From: Nematocida ironsii
Taxonomy: Eukaryota > Microsporidia
DNA: 64,000 nt
Assembly (NCBI GenBank): GCA_001642415.1
Contig: LTDK01000159.1
Coordinates: forward strand, 36,059 to 100,058
Direction of reading: 5' to 3'
Shown piece after piece: positions 1 through 9,141 of this stretch. The first letter of the stretch is position 1. Each line of letters begins with the position of its first letter. A model generated the notes under the pieces. It worked only from the letters and a program-made list of their open reading frames with translations. It was not told where the DNA came from and searched no databases. The position numbers and the translations under genes are program-made.

Positions 1-618
1 ATAGAATCTGAGTGCTTGCTTTAATGGACATATTTCATTAGCTACTGCAAAGAACATAAGTGATGCCATTACATTACCCCATAATTCAGCTGTTATGTAA
101 ATAAGTGTACCTGTCCAGAAATTAATCGTAAGGAATAATCCTTGTAAGAATTCAAGTCCATTAATGAACATCTTCTTGTCTGCGAATATGTCATGTATCC
201 AGAACTTATACGGTTCTATATAATCTATGCTTGGTAATAAGATCAGTGCATATACAAAGAAGAATATTCCGAATCCTGCATTGAATATAAACATGAGTCT
301 TTCTAATGTGACACCTCTTGCTAGGAGTAATTGGAATAAGATTGCGAATCCCATGGTTACACCCATTACAATGAATGACTTAAGGTATTGGATTGATGCT
401 GGTAACATTCTGTCAAGTACCACGGCATCTTTTGTGTCTCTAAGGATGGAGTAGGCTAAAACAATACAGTAGTAAAGGAATGCCATTGTAAAGAACTTTG
501 GGTACTCTACTTTAAGTACCTTAAAGAACTTACTGCATTGGTCTGCTTGTTCCTCGTGTGCTTCTTCTGTGGGAAGTGACGAGTTTCTATAATAGTTGTT
601 CAATCCTGTTGTTTGCAT
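1..618 (-). CDS. Nucleotide (ATP/ADP) transporter, NTT/Tlc family, 5' part only
   Basis: The reverse strand from an ATG at 618 stays open to the left edge (206 codons), so the 3' part lies outside the window. The protein has a polar N-terminus and then hydrophobic segments. The first carries the family hallmark FLYYCIVLAYSILRDTKDAV (residues about 47-66), resembling the 'ILRD-KD' element of bacterial and chlamydial ATP/ADP translocases. At least four membrane segments are visible. Microsporidia are known to use these transporters in the parasite plasma membrane to import host ATP, and in some species in the mitosome. Which of these applies here cannot be told from the fragment. Codon use looks more GC-rich than that of the lineage-specific neighbours, in keeping with high expression. 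The family call is firm; the paralog identity is not. Confidence 0.85.
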   Translation of the reverse strand, partial: MQTTGLNNYYRNSSLPTEEAHEEQADQCSKFFKVLKVEYPKFFTMAFLYYCIVLAYSILRDTKDAVVLDRMLPASIQYLKSFIVMGVTMGFAILFQLLLARGVTLERLMFIFNAGFGIFFFVYALILLPSIDYIEPYKFWIHDIFADKKMFINGLEFLQGLFLTINFWTGTLIYITAELWGNVMASLMFFAVANEICPLKQALRFY

Positions 619-639
619 GGGCAGGCAATAAAAAAATTA

Positions 640-1336
640 AATAAATAGTTTGAAAAATTCATCAGTAAAAATTCTGCCAAAATATTTTAATGTTTAAGGA
701 AAAAAATGAATATTTGATAAATTATATATAATAAGACTTATTGGTAATAGTGTAATAAAAAATAAAAAACATAATATATAAGTATATGTGTATAAAATAA
801 TGAATGATTATAGAATTTATTATATATTGTGTAGTATATTATAGTGTGAATATTGGATGGTTTGTTTATAATTTATTGTACATTGTGTAATATATGCTGA
901 ATTATATTATTTATTTGTTTATAATTTATTGTACATTGTGTAATATATGCTGAATTATATTATTTATTTGTTTATAATTTATTGTACATTGTGTAAAAAA
1001 TAAATTATAAACATCAGATGAATAGATTTTTATATAAATTTATTTATATAATAGAAATTATTACATAATGTATAATAAATTGTAAACAAATAATAATATA
1101 TCATACGTGCTTGTTTGTTTATTTTATTTACTACATTGTGTAATAAGTAATATATATTATACATTGTGTAATAAGTTATAGTAAACAAACATATAAGTTT
1201 AATAATACATTGTGTAATAAGTAATATATATTATACATTGTGTAATAAGTTATGTACTTTATTATATTTTTATATGTATATTATATATTATACATTGTGT
1301 AATAAGTAATATATATTATACATTGTGTAATATATT
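640..1336. repeat. Tandem-repeat field built on CATTGTGTAA
   Basis: This gene-free, very AT-rich stretch holds nine exact copies of CATTGTGTAA, starting at 881, 934, 987, 1134, 1162, 1208, 1236, 1293 and 1321. The first three are exactly 53 bp apart and form a 53-bp tandem array. The other six form three doublets with 28-bp spacing. A reverse-orientation variant (ATTACATAATGTATAATAAA, about 1060-1079) makes part of the field an inverted repeat. The last copy ends a few bases before the stop codon of the next gene. It may be a minisatellite or a regulatory array. Confidence 0.85.
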
Positions 1337-2953
1337 TTAGAATGGCATGGAATTACCATAATTAAATCCACTGTTGGATTCAATGCTTTGCTCGGATATT
1401 GACTCTGTTCCATTGTTATTATCAGATGGTTCATGGTTATTTACACTTTCAGATGATATATTTGAATACTCATTGCTTATAAACTCGTCTGCTTCATTGT
1501 CTTCTGTATAACTAGGAATGAATGAGTTTAATTGGTGTGACTCTTTTTCATCTGGTGATACATTTGATGTATTAAAGAAACTGGTTATATACACCATAAG
1601 TGATGATGATTTAGTAGTATCTTCTTCTGTGGGTGTATTCAGATTTTCGAGTTCTGGAGCTGGTGCTGATTCCTTCTTCTCGACTTCATCCGATTTTAGA
1701 CTATTCTCTGATTTTGCTTCTCCCGCTGGTGGACTCTCTGATTTAATTTCTTCTGTTAGTGAATTCTCTTTTTCCTCGATTATTGGTTCTTCTGACTTTC
1801 TTGAGAATGAGTTAGCTAAACGACTAAAGAACCCTCCTGATTTAGTAATGTCCTCTTCTGTAGTAATTATATTCGGATTTTCTGGTTCTGGCTCCTTCTT
1901 CTCGACTTTATCCGATTTTAAGCTATTCTCTGGTTTAATTTCTTCTGTTAGTGAATTCTCTGATTTTTCGAGTATTGGTTCTTCTGATTTTCTTAAAAAT
2001 GGATTGGATAAACGACTAAAGAACCCTCCTGATTTAGTGATGTCCTCTTCTGTGATTGTATTTTGATTTTCTGGTTCTGGAGTCGTCTCTTTCTTTTTTA
2101 TTTCATCTGGTTTTAAATTATTTTCTGGTTTAATTTCTCCTGTTGGTGGATTTTCTGGTTTTTCTATTATTGGTTCTTGTTGTTCTCCTGTATTATTCAG
2201 TGTGCCAGATGAATTTATTGGTTCTTCTGATTTTCTTGAGAATGTGTTAGCTAAGCGACTAAAGAACCCTTCAGATTTAGTATTATCTTCTATTGAAGTA
2301 TTATCTTTCTCTACTTGCGTGTTTACATCTTCTGGTTTAATTTCCTTTTTATCTACAGGTGATGAAGTATCTAATTTATCTTCTGTCTCCGCTGGTGATT
2401 GATCATTTACTGGTTCTTCAGATGGTTTAGTAAATATACTTTTTACATATTCTATAACAGATGCTGGCTTATTAACAGTTTCATCTTCTTCTTGTTCTGT
2501 GTTACTATGATGTGTTGATACATGCTCATCTTGTTCTGTGTTACTATGATGTGCTGATGCATGCTCTTCTTGTTCTTGTTCTACATTGTTATGTACATTG
2601 CTCTCAGATGATGATGATGAATTAAAACGAATAAATCCCATGTCATCTACTATGTATGGTACTTCTTCTGTCCTTTCTTGTTCTTTCTTTAATTGCTCTT
2701 CCCTTGCCTTTTCTTGTTCTGCTCTTACTTGCTCTTCATTTAGTTTCTTTACTTCTTCTGCTTTTACTTGCTCTTTATTTTCTTGTTCTGTCTTTGCTTC
2801 TTCTGCTTTTAATACAGTATTGGTATTTACTATATTTTCACTGTTTCTATTATTATTTGTTTTCTTTGCTCTTCTTATAAATAAAAAAGCAGCTGGTACT
2901 CCTATCCCTGCTGTTAATATAAGTATAAGTATAAATATATTTGATCTCTTCAT
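1337..2953 (-). CDS. Repeat-containing single-pass membrane or secreted protein, unrecognised
   Basis: The longer open frame begins at a TTG, so the ATG at 2953 is taken as start (538 aa). The N-terminus has a strong hydrophobic stretch (about residues 6-25, ILILILTAGIGVPAAFLFI) followed by RR and KK, which would act as a signal anchor with most of the protein on the far side. Next comes a Glu/Lys/Gln-rich segment (about 30-100) likely to be helical, then two short HHSNTEQ repeats. Three copies of a block of about 60-80 residues follow, each starting near GGFFSRL...FSRKSEEPI (GFFSRL in the first copy). The rest is Ser/Glu/Asn-rich and looks disordered. I recognise no enzyme domain. The repeats and low complexity suggest a fast-evolving surface or host-exposed protein. 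Confidence 0.6.
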   Translation of the reverse strand: MKRSNIFILILILTAGIGVPAAFLFIRRAKKTNNNRNSENIVNTNTVLKAEEAKTEQENKEQVKAEEVKKLNEEQVRAEQEKAREEQLKKEQERTEEVPYIVDDMGFIRFNSSSSSESNVHNNVEQEQEEHASAHHSNTEQDEHVSTHHSNTEQEEDETVNKPASVIEYVKSIFTKPSEEPVNDQSPAETEDKLDTSSPVDKKEIKPEDVNTQVEKDNTSIEDNTKSEGFFSRLANTFSRKSEEPINSSGTLNNTGEQQEPIIEKPENPPTGEIKPENNLKPDEIKKKETTPEPENQNTITEEDITKSGGFFSRLSNPFLRKSEEPILEKSENSLTEEIKPENSLKSDKVEKKEPEPENPNIITTEEDITKSGGFFSRLANSFSRKSEEPIIEEKENSLTEEIKSESPPAGEAKSENSLKSDEVEKKESAPAPELENLNTPTEEDTTKSSSLMVYITSFFNTSNVSPDEKESHQLNSFIPSYTEDNEADEFISNEYSNISSESVNNHEPSDNNNGTESISEQSIESNSGFNYGNSMPF

Positions 2954-3382
2954 TATAATTCTAATCAATCTACAATATATATTATTTGTTATAATAATTG
3001 GTTACTTTAACTGTATTATAAACAAATCATTTTATATTCTATTATTAAACCACTTATAATATAAATTACTATTTAAATACTCCTGTATACATATAATATA
3101 CCATAAAAATCATTAAATACGTACTAAATTATACAATAATTATTAATATACACCCCTATTTCATATACACTAAGTCCTCTCTTGTACACACTCGTTCTTC
3201 TCTTCTTCTATTTTTTCTCCTTATTTTCTCCTTATTTTATTCTTTTTTATTCTCTTATTCTCCTTTTTTAATTCTTTTTTATTTTAAACCTGTACATATT
3301 TATTATAAAATGTAAAATAATTAATTTAATAAAATATATTTATTAATTAGATTGAATTTCTGGATATATCTGAGTATATGTG
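2954..3382. other. Intergenic, pyrimidine-rich tract
   Basis: No gene is seen. About 3175-3290 is a long T/C-rich tract on the plus strand (repeated TCTTCTC and TTTTCTCC words). Read on the minus strand it is a purine-rich stretch upstream of the gene at 1337-2953. The rest is plain AT-rich sequence. Confidence 0.6.
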
Positions 3383-4780
3383 TTAATTACGCCTATATAT
3401 ATTATTATGCTTACGGATAGAATCTGTTAATTCTTTATATTTAAATTTAGAATTATTAGTACTGGATGATTTGTATAATTTATATGTATTAGTACTTAAT
3501 CTACTGTGATAATGTATATATATGGTAATGGCAATTATTAGTAGAATTAATAATATTCCTGAAATAGATAATATAGATAGCCAAAACTTTAATTTAGATG
3601 AGTCTTTTGATTGTTTTGGTTTTTGTTCTTTTTCTATTGGTAATCTGAGCGGATTAGATGTGATACGCTCTACTTTATAATTAAATTCGGGAACTACTTT
3701 ATCATGTGCATGATAATTCTTCATTATGTCAATATGTGTGCTAAAAAGAGAATTTATGTGCACATTGAACATTCTTGTATAATTATTACCAACTATATCA
3801 ATGAAATTATCTATATCAAACCCTTCAATGGACATTAAAGTGTTAATGTCAGAATTAGAAATATTGAAATAGAGATTATTCTTATCATCACAGTCTTGTA
3901 GTAAAGATAATCCTCTTTTAAATGAATTCTCACAGTAATTTGCATCAACAGGAGTAAATATATTTAAATAGGAAACAAATCCATTTTCGGGTATAAAGAA
4001 AAAAAAGTGTTGTAATACTCTTCTATAAATAGAATAGTTTTGTCTTTTTTCATCTTCTATAATAATCGACTTTTGTAATATTTCTGATATTATAGATAAA
4101 TCCATGGCTCTGATAGATGTAAATAAGTGTAAGGTTTGAATATCTTCTTTAGATAAATTAAGATTATCTAAATTTGATACTTTCTCTCCATTATCATTAT
4201 ACTTAGTGAACTGTCCACAATTCTCTGTTATTATTTCTACTGCTCTCTGAAACCTTGAATATCCATGTGAATTACTTTTCATGAATAGAGTCTGTATTGC
4301 ATTTGAATTACTAACAGAATTTAATGATAATTTTGGGGTATGCATGTTCAGTGCATCTTTTATATCATTAGATATATACTCTATTACTGTTGGAATATTC
4401 ATTATAAATAAATGATTATTGTTCATTATGCTGTAATAAGCATTTAATTTCTCTGGGGTTTCTAATATTTCCGAACATCCTTCTATGCCAGATAGAATTG
4501 ATTTAGTGTCTTTTATAGCTGATTCTATAATAGACATAAACATATCATTGCTAGTTACTGGTTTTTCATCAATATATTGTGTTAAAAATACAACAAATGC
4601 ATTATATGCTAGATTGTTTAACGATTCATTGCGATTTTCAAAAACTTGGCCTTTTCTGCATACATCTAATGCGGCAGAAAGTAGTTTAGGAGTATAATTC
4701 CTAAGGTTGGTTGGATTTGCATTGCATTCATTAATTATTGGAGTTATTTTCTCTTCTACTTTTGCTTTGTCAAATATCAT
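3383..4780 (-). CDS. Tail-anchored-like membrane protein, paralog of the gene at 46003-47991
   Basis: This 465-aa protein has a long soluble helical N-terminal part and one hydrophobic segment near the C-terminus (about residues 405-430, rich in I/L, ending HYHSR), followed by about 35 polar residues. There is no N-terminal signal. It shares ordered motifs with the protein at 46003-47991: LNNLAYN followed by F, then Y/S-x-F-x-RA-x-x-IIT-x-N, then a D/N-rich linker, then LNLS-[KD]-[ED]-D. These establish a small gene family, but I recognise no known domain. A perfect 14-bp palindrome lies just upstream of the start codon. Function unknown. The topology would suit an organelle-surface or endomembrane protein facing the cytosol. 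Confidence 0.65.
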   Translation of the reverse strand: MIFDKAKVEEKITPIINECNANPTNLRNYTPKLLSAALDVCRKGQVFENRNESLNNLAYNAFVVFLTQYIDEKPVTSNDMFMSIIESAIKDTKSILSGIEGCSEILETPEKLNAYYSIMNNNHLFIMNIPTVIEYISNDIKDALNMHTPKLSLNSVSNSNAIQTLFMKSNSHGYSRFQRAVEIITENCGQFTKYNDNGEKVSNLDNLNLSKEDIQTLHLFTSIRAMDLSIISEILQKSIIIEDEKRQNYSIYRRVLQHFFFFIPENGFVSYLNIFTPVDANYCENSFKRGLSLLQDCDDKNNLYFNISNSDINTLMSIEGFDIDNFIDIVGNNYTRMFNVHINSLFSTHIDIMKNYHAHDKVVPEFNYKVERITSNPLRLPIEKEQKPKQSKDSSKLKFWLSILSISGILLILLIIAITIYIHYHSRLSTNTYKLYKSSSTNNSKFKYKELTDSIRKHNNIYRRN

Positions 4781-5149
4781 TTTATTGTATAAAAATTTGC
4801 AAATTTATATTTTTAACGGAATACAAAATATTTCAAATACCTAAAAATACTAAAATACATTGCTTTTTAACATAAAAACAGTTGAAATAGTCTGATGTAA
4901 TCTGAAATTTAAGCAATATGTATGTATTAGTGTGTGATATACATGTATATTCAATATAATTAATAATTATTTCTTTCTGTTTTATATTCTATAGTATAAT
5001 TACTTGCATAAAATCTAGAATTGACTATTTCTTTATGGTTATACCCTGAAATATAACGTATTAATGCTAAAATAGTTAATTATTATAGGATTAGTCCATA
5101 TTTGTAGATTTCTTATTGGATTATTTCCCATTGTAATTTTATTTTTTTA
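4781..5149. other. Divergent intergenic region
   Basis: This region lies between the start codons of the membrane protein at 3383-4780 and the NatB subunit at 5150, so it should hold both promoters. Apart from the palindrome at 4793-4806 it is uniform AT-rich sequence with no ORF or RNA gene that I can support. Confidence 0.6.
4793..4806. promoter_or_regulatory. Palindrome AAATTTGCAAATTT upstream of the gene at 3383-4780
   Basis: A perfect 14-bp palindrome ends 13 bp before the ATG at 4780 (minus strand). Its core TTTGCAAA also forms the centre of a perfect palindrome directly upstream of the paralog at 47991. It may be a promoter or operator site; this is inference from position and sharing only. 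Confidence 0.35.
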
Positions 5150-6922
5150 ATGAGTATAGCAGCTTTACTGGACAGGCTTGCATATAGCTTAGCAGGGCCG
5201 TATAGAAAGAGTTTTTACTCTACACTGGAAAACTGCCTCAGTAAAAAGGATGTGATAAATAATGAAGTATTTTTAGTCCGTGTATACGTAATGAAAATGT
5301 ACTGTCTATCTGTTGATGGATACATTCAAATGGCACTGTATTTATACGAGTCTATTAAAAACCAAATCCATATAATTACAAAATATGAACTAGAAATGAT
5401 AATGGCAAGAGAATCTCTTTTGATTACGAATAGAATAAGTGAATTGATAGAGAAATCGGATCTGTTTAAGTTTGATGCCTTTTACATATTTAATCTGTTA
5501 TTAGTGGAAAATCGCCTTAAAGAGTGTAAAAAGTATTGTCTGAGTCTGATTAAAACTCATCCAAACGCATCAATGGCTTTACTATTACAAGAGAACACTT
5601 TTACGGAGAACACTACATTGGTAATACTGAAAATGCTCTTGAAAAGAATTCAAGTAAGTAATTCACTCATATGCTTATTACTTAACAGAAATATTCCCTA
5701 TGATATTCTTAAAGAATACGCAATGACAAATATTATTGGAAAACCATTGGATATTCCTTCAATGCTATTGCTTAAAAAACTTGTACTTATAGGGGTTTCC
5801 ATTGAAGAGTATGGGTATACAGTTGACACTCTTCTGGATAATTTAGATGACTGGGAGATTTATGAATACTGCCTGAATAATAAGATACAGGTATCAGAAA
5901 AATCTAAGAAGAGCATTAATTATCTTACATATAAAATATCATTAAAAATAGAACCAGAAAGCGTGGTAGAGTATGTTAAGAGAAGTAGTAATTTAGATTT
6001 CATACTTAACAGAATATCAAAAGAAACTGAAAATACTAAAGAACATTGCTTATTATCATTAAAAACTGTAGATCCATTAAGATATAAGTATTTAAATAAC
6101 TCAGAATTTGACTTTTACAAGGAATACAGCGACGAAAAAATCAGTATCTTTAAAAAATACTCAAATAACCTGTCCGATTTCATATTTTTAATTGGTATTT
6201 TGATAAAAACAAAGAACCCTACAGGAATAATCGATGCACTTCTTCTTTTACTGCTAAAAAGAAAAGAACTACCAAATAATAGATACGTACAGTTGTTAAT
6301 TTGTAGTATTTACAGATACTTATCACTGTACGACTGCGTGGTTGAAGAGTATAAAAGGTTAAATGCACACACTGTGCAGCTAGAATGTCTTAGTTATTTA
6401 TGGAGTGATTTAAAAGTTATTTACTCTAATTGGCTAGGTATAGAATTATCAGATGAATTAGACAAAAAATACATAAACCAGAGATTATTATCCATTGGCA
6501 GTGTAAACACAAATATTATACAGCTAACAGAAAATCAAGAATACAACCAATTAGTCTCTTTACTTGAGTATAGAAATAAAATTATTAATTCTCCTGCATA
6601 TATGCAAATAAAAGAAAATAAATTTTATCCACTCAGTGCCCCGCCCAGCATAGAAAGCATAATTATTAAAGAAAGTAAATATGTTCTTGAAAAAATAATT
6701 GCGTATCCCAAGACAAATCCCAATTCTGTCTTTATCACCACACAAGATATACCACAAGAATTCCAAAAGAGTGAAATAATAAGGATTATTAAAGAATCAG
6801 TCAGTATAATTAATTCATATACAGAAATACCAGAAGATATTATTTCTAAAGTAATGAGTATACCAGATAAACAAGAATATTTATGGGATGCATACATTAA
6901 AAAGCATCAAACACACAAATAA
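5150..6922 (+). CDS. NatB N-terminal acetyltransferase auxiliary subunit (Mdm20/NAA25-like)
   Basis: This all-helical 590-aa protein resembles TPR-type superhelices. The best diagnostic stretch is around residues 380-425: RYVQLLICSIYRYLSLYDCV, then EEYKRLNAHTVQLECLSYL. This matches the NAA25/Mdm20 pattern of a helix 'LL-x-x-IYR-x-L', a short linker, 'Y-x-x-L', and 'xQ-x-[DE]-x-LS-x-L'. NatB acetylates Met-Asp, Met-Glu and Met-Asn N-termini of nascent proteins at the ribosome, and this subunit would hold the catalytic Naa20. At 590 residues it is shorter than yeast or human homologs, as usual in a reduced genome. The start ATG follows a T-rich leader. The assignment rests on one motif plus fold type; a divergent TPR protein is the alternative. 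Confidence 0.55.
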   Translation: MSIAALLDRLAYSLAGPYRKSFYSTLENCLSKKDVINNEVFLVRVYVMKMYCLSVDGYIQMALYLYESIKNQIHIITKYELEMIMARESLLITNRISELIEKSDLFKFDAFYIFNLLLVENRLKECKKYCLSLIKTHPNASMALLLQENTFTENTTLVILKMLLKRIQVSNSLICLLLNRNIPYDILKEYAMTNIIGKPLDIPSMLLLKKLVLIGVSIEEYGYTVDTLLDNLDDWEIYEYCLNNKIQVSEKSKKSINYLTYKISLKIEPESVVEYVKRSSNLDFILNRISKETENTKEHCLLSLKTVDPLRYKYLNNSEFDFYKEYSDEKISIFKKYSNNLSDFIFLIGILIKTKNPTGIIDALLLLLLKRKELPNNRYVQLLICSIYRYLSLYDCVVEEYKRLNAHTVQLECLSYLWSDLKVIYSNWLGIELSDELDKKYINQRLLSIGSVNTNIIQLTENQEYNQLVSLLEYRNKIINSPAYMQIKENKFYPLSAPPSIESIIIKESKYVLEKIIAYPKTNPNSVFITTQDIPQEFQKSEIIRIIKESVSIINSYTEIPEDIISKVMSIPDKQEYLWDAYIKKHQTHK

Positions 6923-7303
6923 TAAATAGAAATTTATCATTATAATTATAATATTATAAACACAGTGATATAATAAATAAATACAAGAGTAATTGAATGA
7001 CTAACTAGCATTAAATAGCTGACTGACTAATATTAACTAAATATCTTAAAATTCTTATTTTTTCAAATTGTAAATAAATCATGCATAGTTCACAAATTAT
7101 GAAAGATTGAGTCTCGGGTTATTTCATAAAAATAACCATATACTGTATTATACACTAAAATATTCAGCTATAACTTAAATATAACTTAGACTTAATTAAA
7201 TATTCTATTTCTACTATATATTATTGTATACTTGCTGTAGATTAGTGGATATTTATCCTTTATGCTTTATACATAATTATTATATTTTTACAGAAAATAA
7301 ATA
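6923..7303. other. Intergenic with two short shared motifs
   Basis: No gene is seen. It contains ATGCATAGTTCACA at 7081-7094, part of a 22-bp word that recurs with one mismatch at 15476-15497, and CGGGTTAT at 7115-7122, a word found in several other intergenic regions of this window. Confidence 0.6.
7115..7122 (+). promoter_or_regulatory. Intergenic CGGGTTAT motif
   Basis: Exact CGGGTTAT about 180 bp upstream of the start codon at 7304. It is one of seven exact intergenic copies seen in the window. Its role is unknown. Confidence 0.3.
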
Positions 7304-7762
7304 ATGAACATAAAAGCACTCCACAGAATATTAGAAAATAATGAAATAGATAAATCAAACTTAACAGATGAGGATATTGAATATTTGAAGAATTCCTTGA
7401 ATATTTTAGGATATAAATTGAATAATTGGTACGATAGGAAAACACTTGTTATAACTGCCATGCAGGCAGAAGAAGCATTATTAAAGGACTATGAAATAAT
7501 TGCAATGGATATAATTTTAGAAATTATAAATAGTGTAAAGGATATTCCTGTAAGTAAATTTATAAATTGTGCAGTAGCTAAAGAATTAATTGAGAATAAT
7601 TGGTTAGTAATAGATAATAACAGAAATATACAACTATCAAAAAGATTGATTATTGAAAATACAAATATTCTCTCAGAAAAAGCAAATATTAGTATTTGTT
7701 CTCTTTGTGGTATAATTAATAACAAAGGAAATATTCCACATAATGAGTGTAATATAAATTAA
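7304..7762 (+). CDS. Nse1-like SMC5/6 complex subunit, truncated RING (tentative)
   Basis: A 152-aa protein. The N-terminal half is helical (ALHRILENN... LTDEDIEYL), like the first winged-helix region of Nse1. Residues about 85-125 (AKELIENNWLVIDNNRNIQL, then SKRL) follow the Nse1 pattern of 'W-L-x-x-D... L-x-x-R-x-L'. A C-terminal CSLCG...H-x-x-C stub follows, where Nse1 has a variant RING finger (C-x2-C ... C-x-x-C ... H-x-x-C). Nse1 is a ubiquitin-ligase subunit of the SMC5/6 DNA-repair complex. Here the finger keeps only four potential zinc ligands and the protein ends a few residues later. The call is pattern recognition only; an unrelated small winged-helix protein is possible. Confidence 0.4.
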   Translation: MNIKALHRILENNEIDKSNLTDEDIEYLKNSLNILGYKLNNWYDRKTLVITAMQAEEALLKDYEIIAMDIILEIINSVKDIPVSKFINCAVAKELIENNWLVIDNNRNIQLSKRLIIENTNILSEKANISICSLCGIINNKGNIPHNECNIN

Positions 7763-7878
7763 TTAAATACAGATATAAAATATACTAAATACGGTAAATA
7801 CAGTTAACTAATTAAATTAGTATGTAATGGATAATTATTGTAAATAAGAAATATTGCATGGTATACGATAGAAATGGT

Positions 7879-8130
7879 TTATTTCTTAAGTAGTTCTTTT
7901 AGTTGTGCCTTTCCATTTTCTAAGTATTCATTATACTCTTTGTTACAGACGCTTGGTACATTAAGTGCTCTGTATACAGACAGAACCAAAATACTTACAG
8001 AAAATAAAGCACCAAGGATTATTGCTAGCCAGAATATATTACATAATGTATTAAGAAGTAGTCCTACTAGTAATACAGTGCTAAAGAGTAGGAAGATTCT
8101 TTGGAAAGAGAGCGTTCTTGTTGCTTTCAT
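7879..8130 (-). CDS. Small two-transmembrane protein, unrecognised
   Basis: An 83-aa protein with two hydrophobic segments (about residues 11-28 and 33-52) separated by a tight NTLCN turn, and a charged C-terminal tail rich in Lys and Glu (KAQLKELLKK). This is a hairpin-type membrane protein with both ends probably in the cytosol. It lies 75 bp upstream of the left end of the proteasome gene on the same strand. I cannot assign a family. The hydrophobic pattern and clear ATG make it a likely gene rather than a chance frame. Confidence 0.5.
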   Translation of the reverse strand: MKATRTLSFQRIFLLFSTVLLVGLLLNTLCNIFWLAIILGALFSVSILVLSVYRALNVPSVCNKEYNEYLENGKAQLKELLKK

Positions 8131-8204
8131 ATTAATAAAAATATGTACAGAGAATAATATTCCTTAAAGATTTTTATTGAATTTCTGAGTATATTCTGGG
8201 CAGA

Positions 8205-8912
8205 TTAGATTTTCTCTGCTATTTCAACCAAATATGCATCAATCTCATCTGTTGAGGATACCTTTACCTGACCATCTGGTAGGAAAATAGACAGTTCCAC
8301 ATTAGTAGCTAAATAATCTGGACCAAGTGCCTCAGATAAAGAAATTAGCGCAGTGTGTACTGCTTCGCTCTCTGTTAGTTCTGGTTTATACAGCTTTTCT
8401 AGCTTTTTCATCATAAGCGCGCCTCCCTCACCAAATGCAACTGCTTTATATGGAAGAAGTGTACCTGATGAGTCTGTATAGTATATTTTAGGAACATTCT
8501 TCTCATACCCTACAATAGCTAGAAATACAGCAGGAAGTCTTCTGGAGTTCTCCTGCGTAAGTATTTGCCACTGATCTGCTATTTCTCTAGCTAGAATGTC
8601 TGGAGTAGGTGTCTGCCCTAAATCATGAAGTAATTCTACCGCGGTCTCCGATAGGACAGTGACTGTTCTTTGTACATCCATAAGATACCCACTCATTACA
8701 CCCATTATCCCAGGAATAACAGAGGTAAAGCTAGAAATATACTCTGGGTCCATAAGCTTTTCTGGAAGTCTTTTAGAAGCTGCCATTACAATGCAAGAAG
8801 TACTCCCCACAACTACGCAAGGCATTCCCTTTTTTGCTGCTTCTAGTGCATATTCCACTTGGTACAGAGTCCCTTCTTTGCTAAAGTTATTGTCAATTCT
8901 TTCATTAGACAT
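8205..8912 (-). CDS. SCL1: 20S proteasome subunit alpha-1 (PSMA6/Scl1 type)
   Basis: A 235-aa protein of the proteasome alpha family, opening with the signature FSKEGTLYQVEYALEAA. Subunit-level matches to alpha1 are KRLPEKLMDP (compare the KKVPDKLLD element of human PSMA6) and the C-terminus TDEIDAYLVEIAEKI (compare EIDAHLVALAE). Alpha subunits form the outer rings and gate of the 20S core and have no protease active site. The N-terminus is slightly shorter than usual. The gene is head-to-head with PAM18, only 16 bp between the two start codons. Confidence 0.88.
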   Translation of the reverse strand: MSNERIDNNFSKEGTLYQVEYALEAAKKGMPCVVVGSTSCIVMAASKRLPEKLMDPEYISSFTSVIPGIMGVMSGYLMDVQRTVTVLSETAVELLHDLGQTPTPDILAREIADQWQILTQENSRRLPAVFLAIVGYEKNVPKIYYTDSSGTLLPYKAVAFGEGGALMMKKLEKLYKPELTESEAVHTALISLSEALGPDYLATNVELSIFLPDGQVKVSSTDEIDAYLVEIAEKI

Positions 8913-8928
8913 AAATTAAAAAGTGCGC

Positions 8929-9141
8929 ATGGGTATTAATATATGGAGACACAGCGGATTTCTTAAAGAAATGACTGTTAGTGAGGCAATGTCTATCTTA
9001 GGAGTATTTTCTATAAAATCATCGGGGATAGACACTAATTACAGAATGCTCGTACGAGCTAACCACCCAGACTCTGGCGGAAGTGAATATTTATCACAGA
9101 AAGTAAATGAAGCAAGAGAATTCCTATTGAATAACACATAG
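8929..9141 (+). CDS. PAM18: Pam18/Tim14-like J-domain protein, mitosomal import motor
   Basis: The first ATG of the frame is at 8929; an upstream GTG is ignored. The 70-aa product is almost only a J domain of the Pam18/Tim14 type: EAMSILGV, then the HPD tripeptide at residues 46-48 inside NHPDSGGSEYL, then KVNEAREFLL. In Pam18 this domain stimulates Hsp70 at the TIM23 import channel of the inner membrane. The HPD motif is intact, so the co-chaperone function could be retained. The N-terminal transmembrane segment typical of Pam18 is absent, as in some Tim14-like and DnaJC19-like forms. With Tim50 at 15827 this points to a working mitosome import motor. Confidence 0.85.
   Translation: MGINIWRHSGFLKEMTVSEAMSILGVFSIKSSGIDTNYRMLVRANHPDSGGSEYLSQKVNEAREFLLNNT

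Noticed and set aside
1518..2066. Long Ser/Phe-rich plus-strand ORF opposite the repeat protein
   Set aside because: Shadow of the repeats on the other strand; Ser-rich translation comes from the acidic codons read in antisense.
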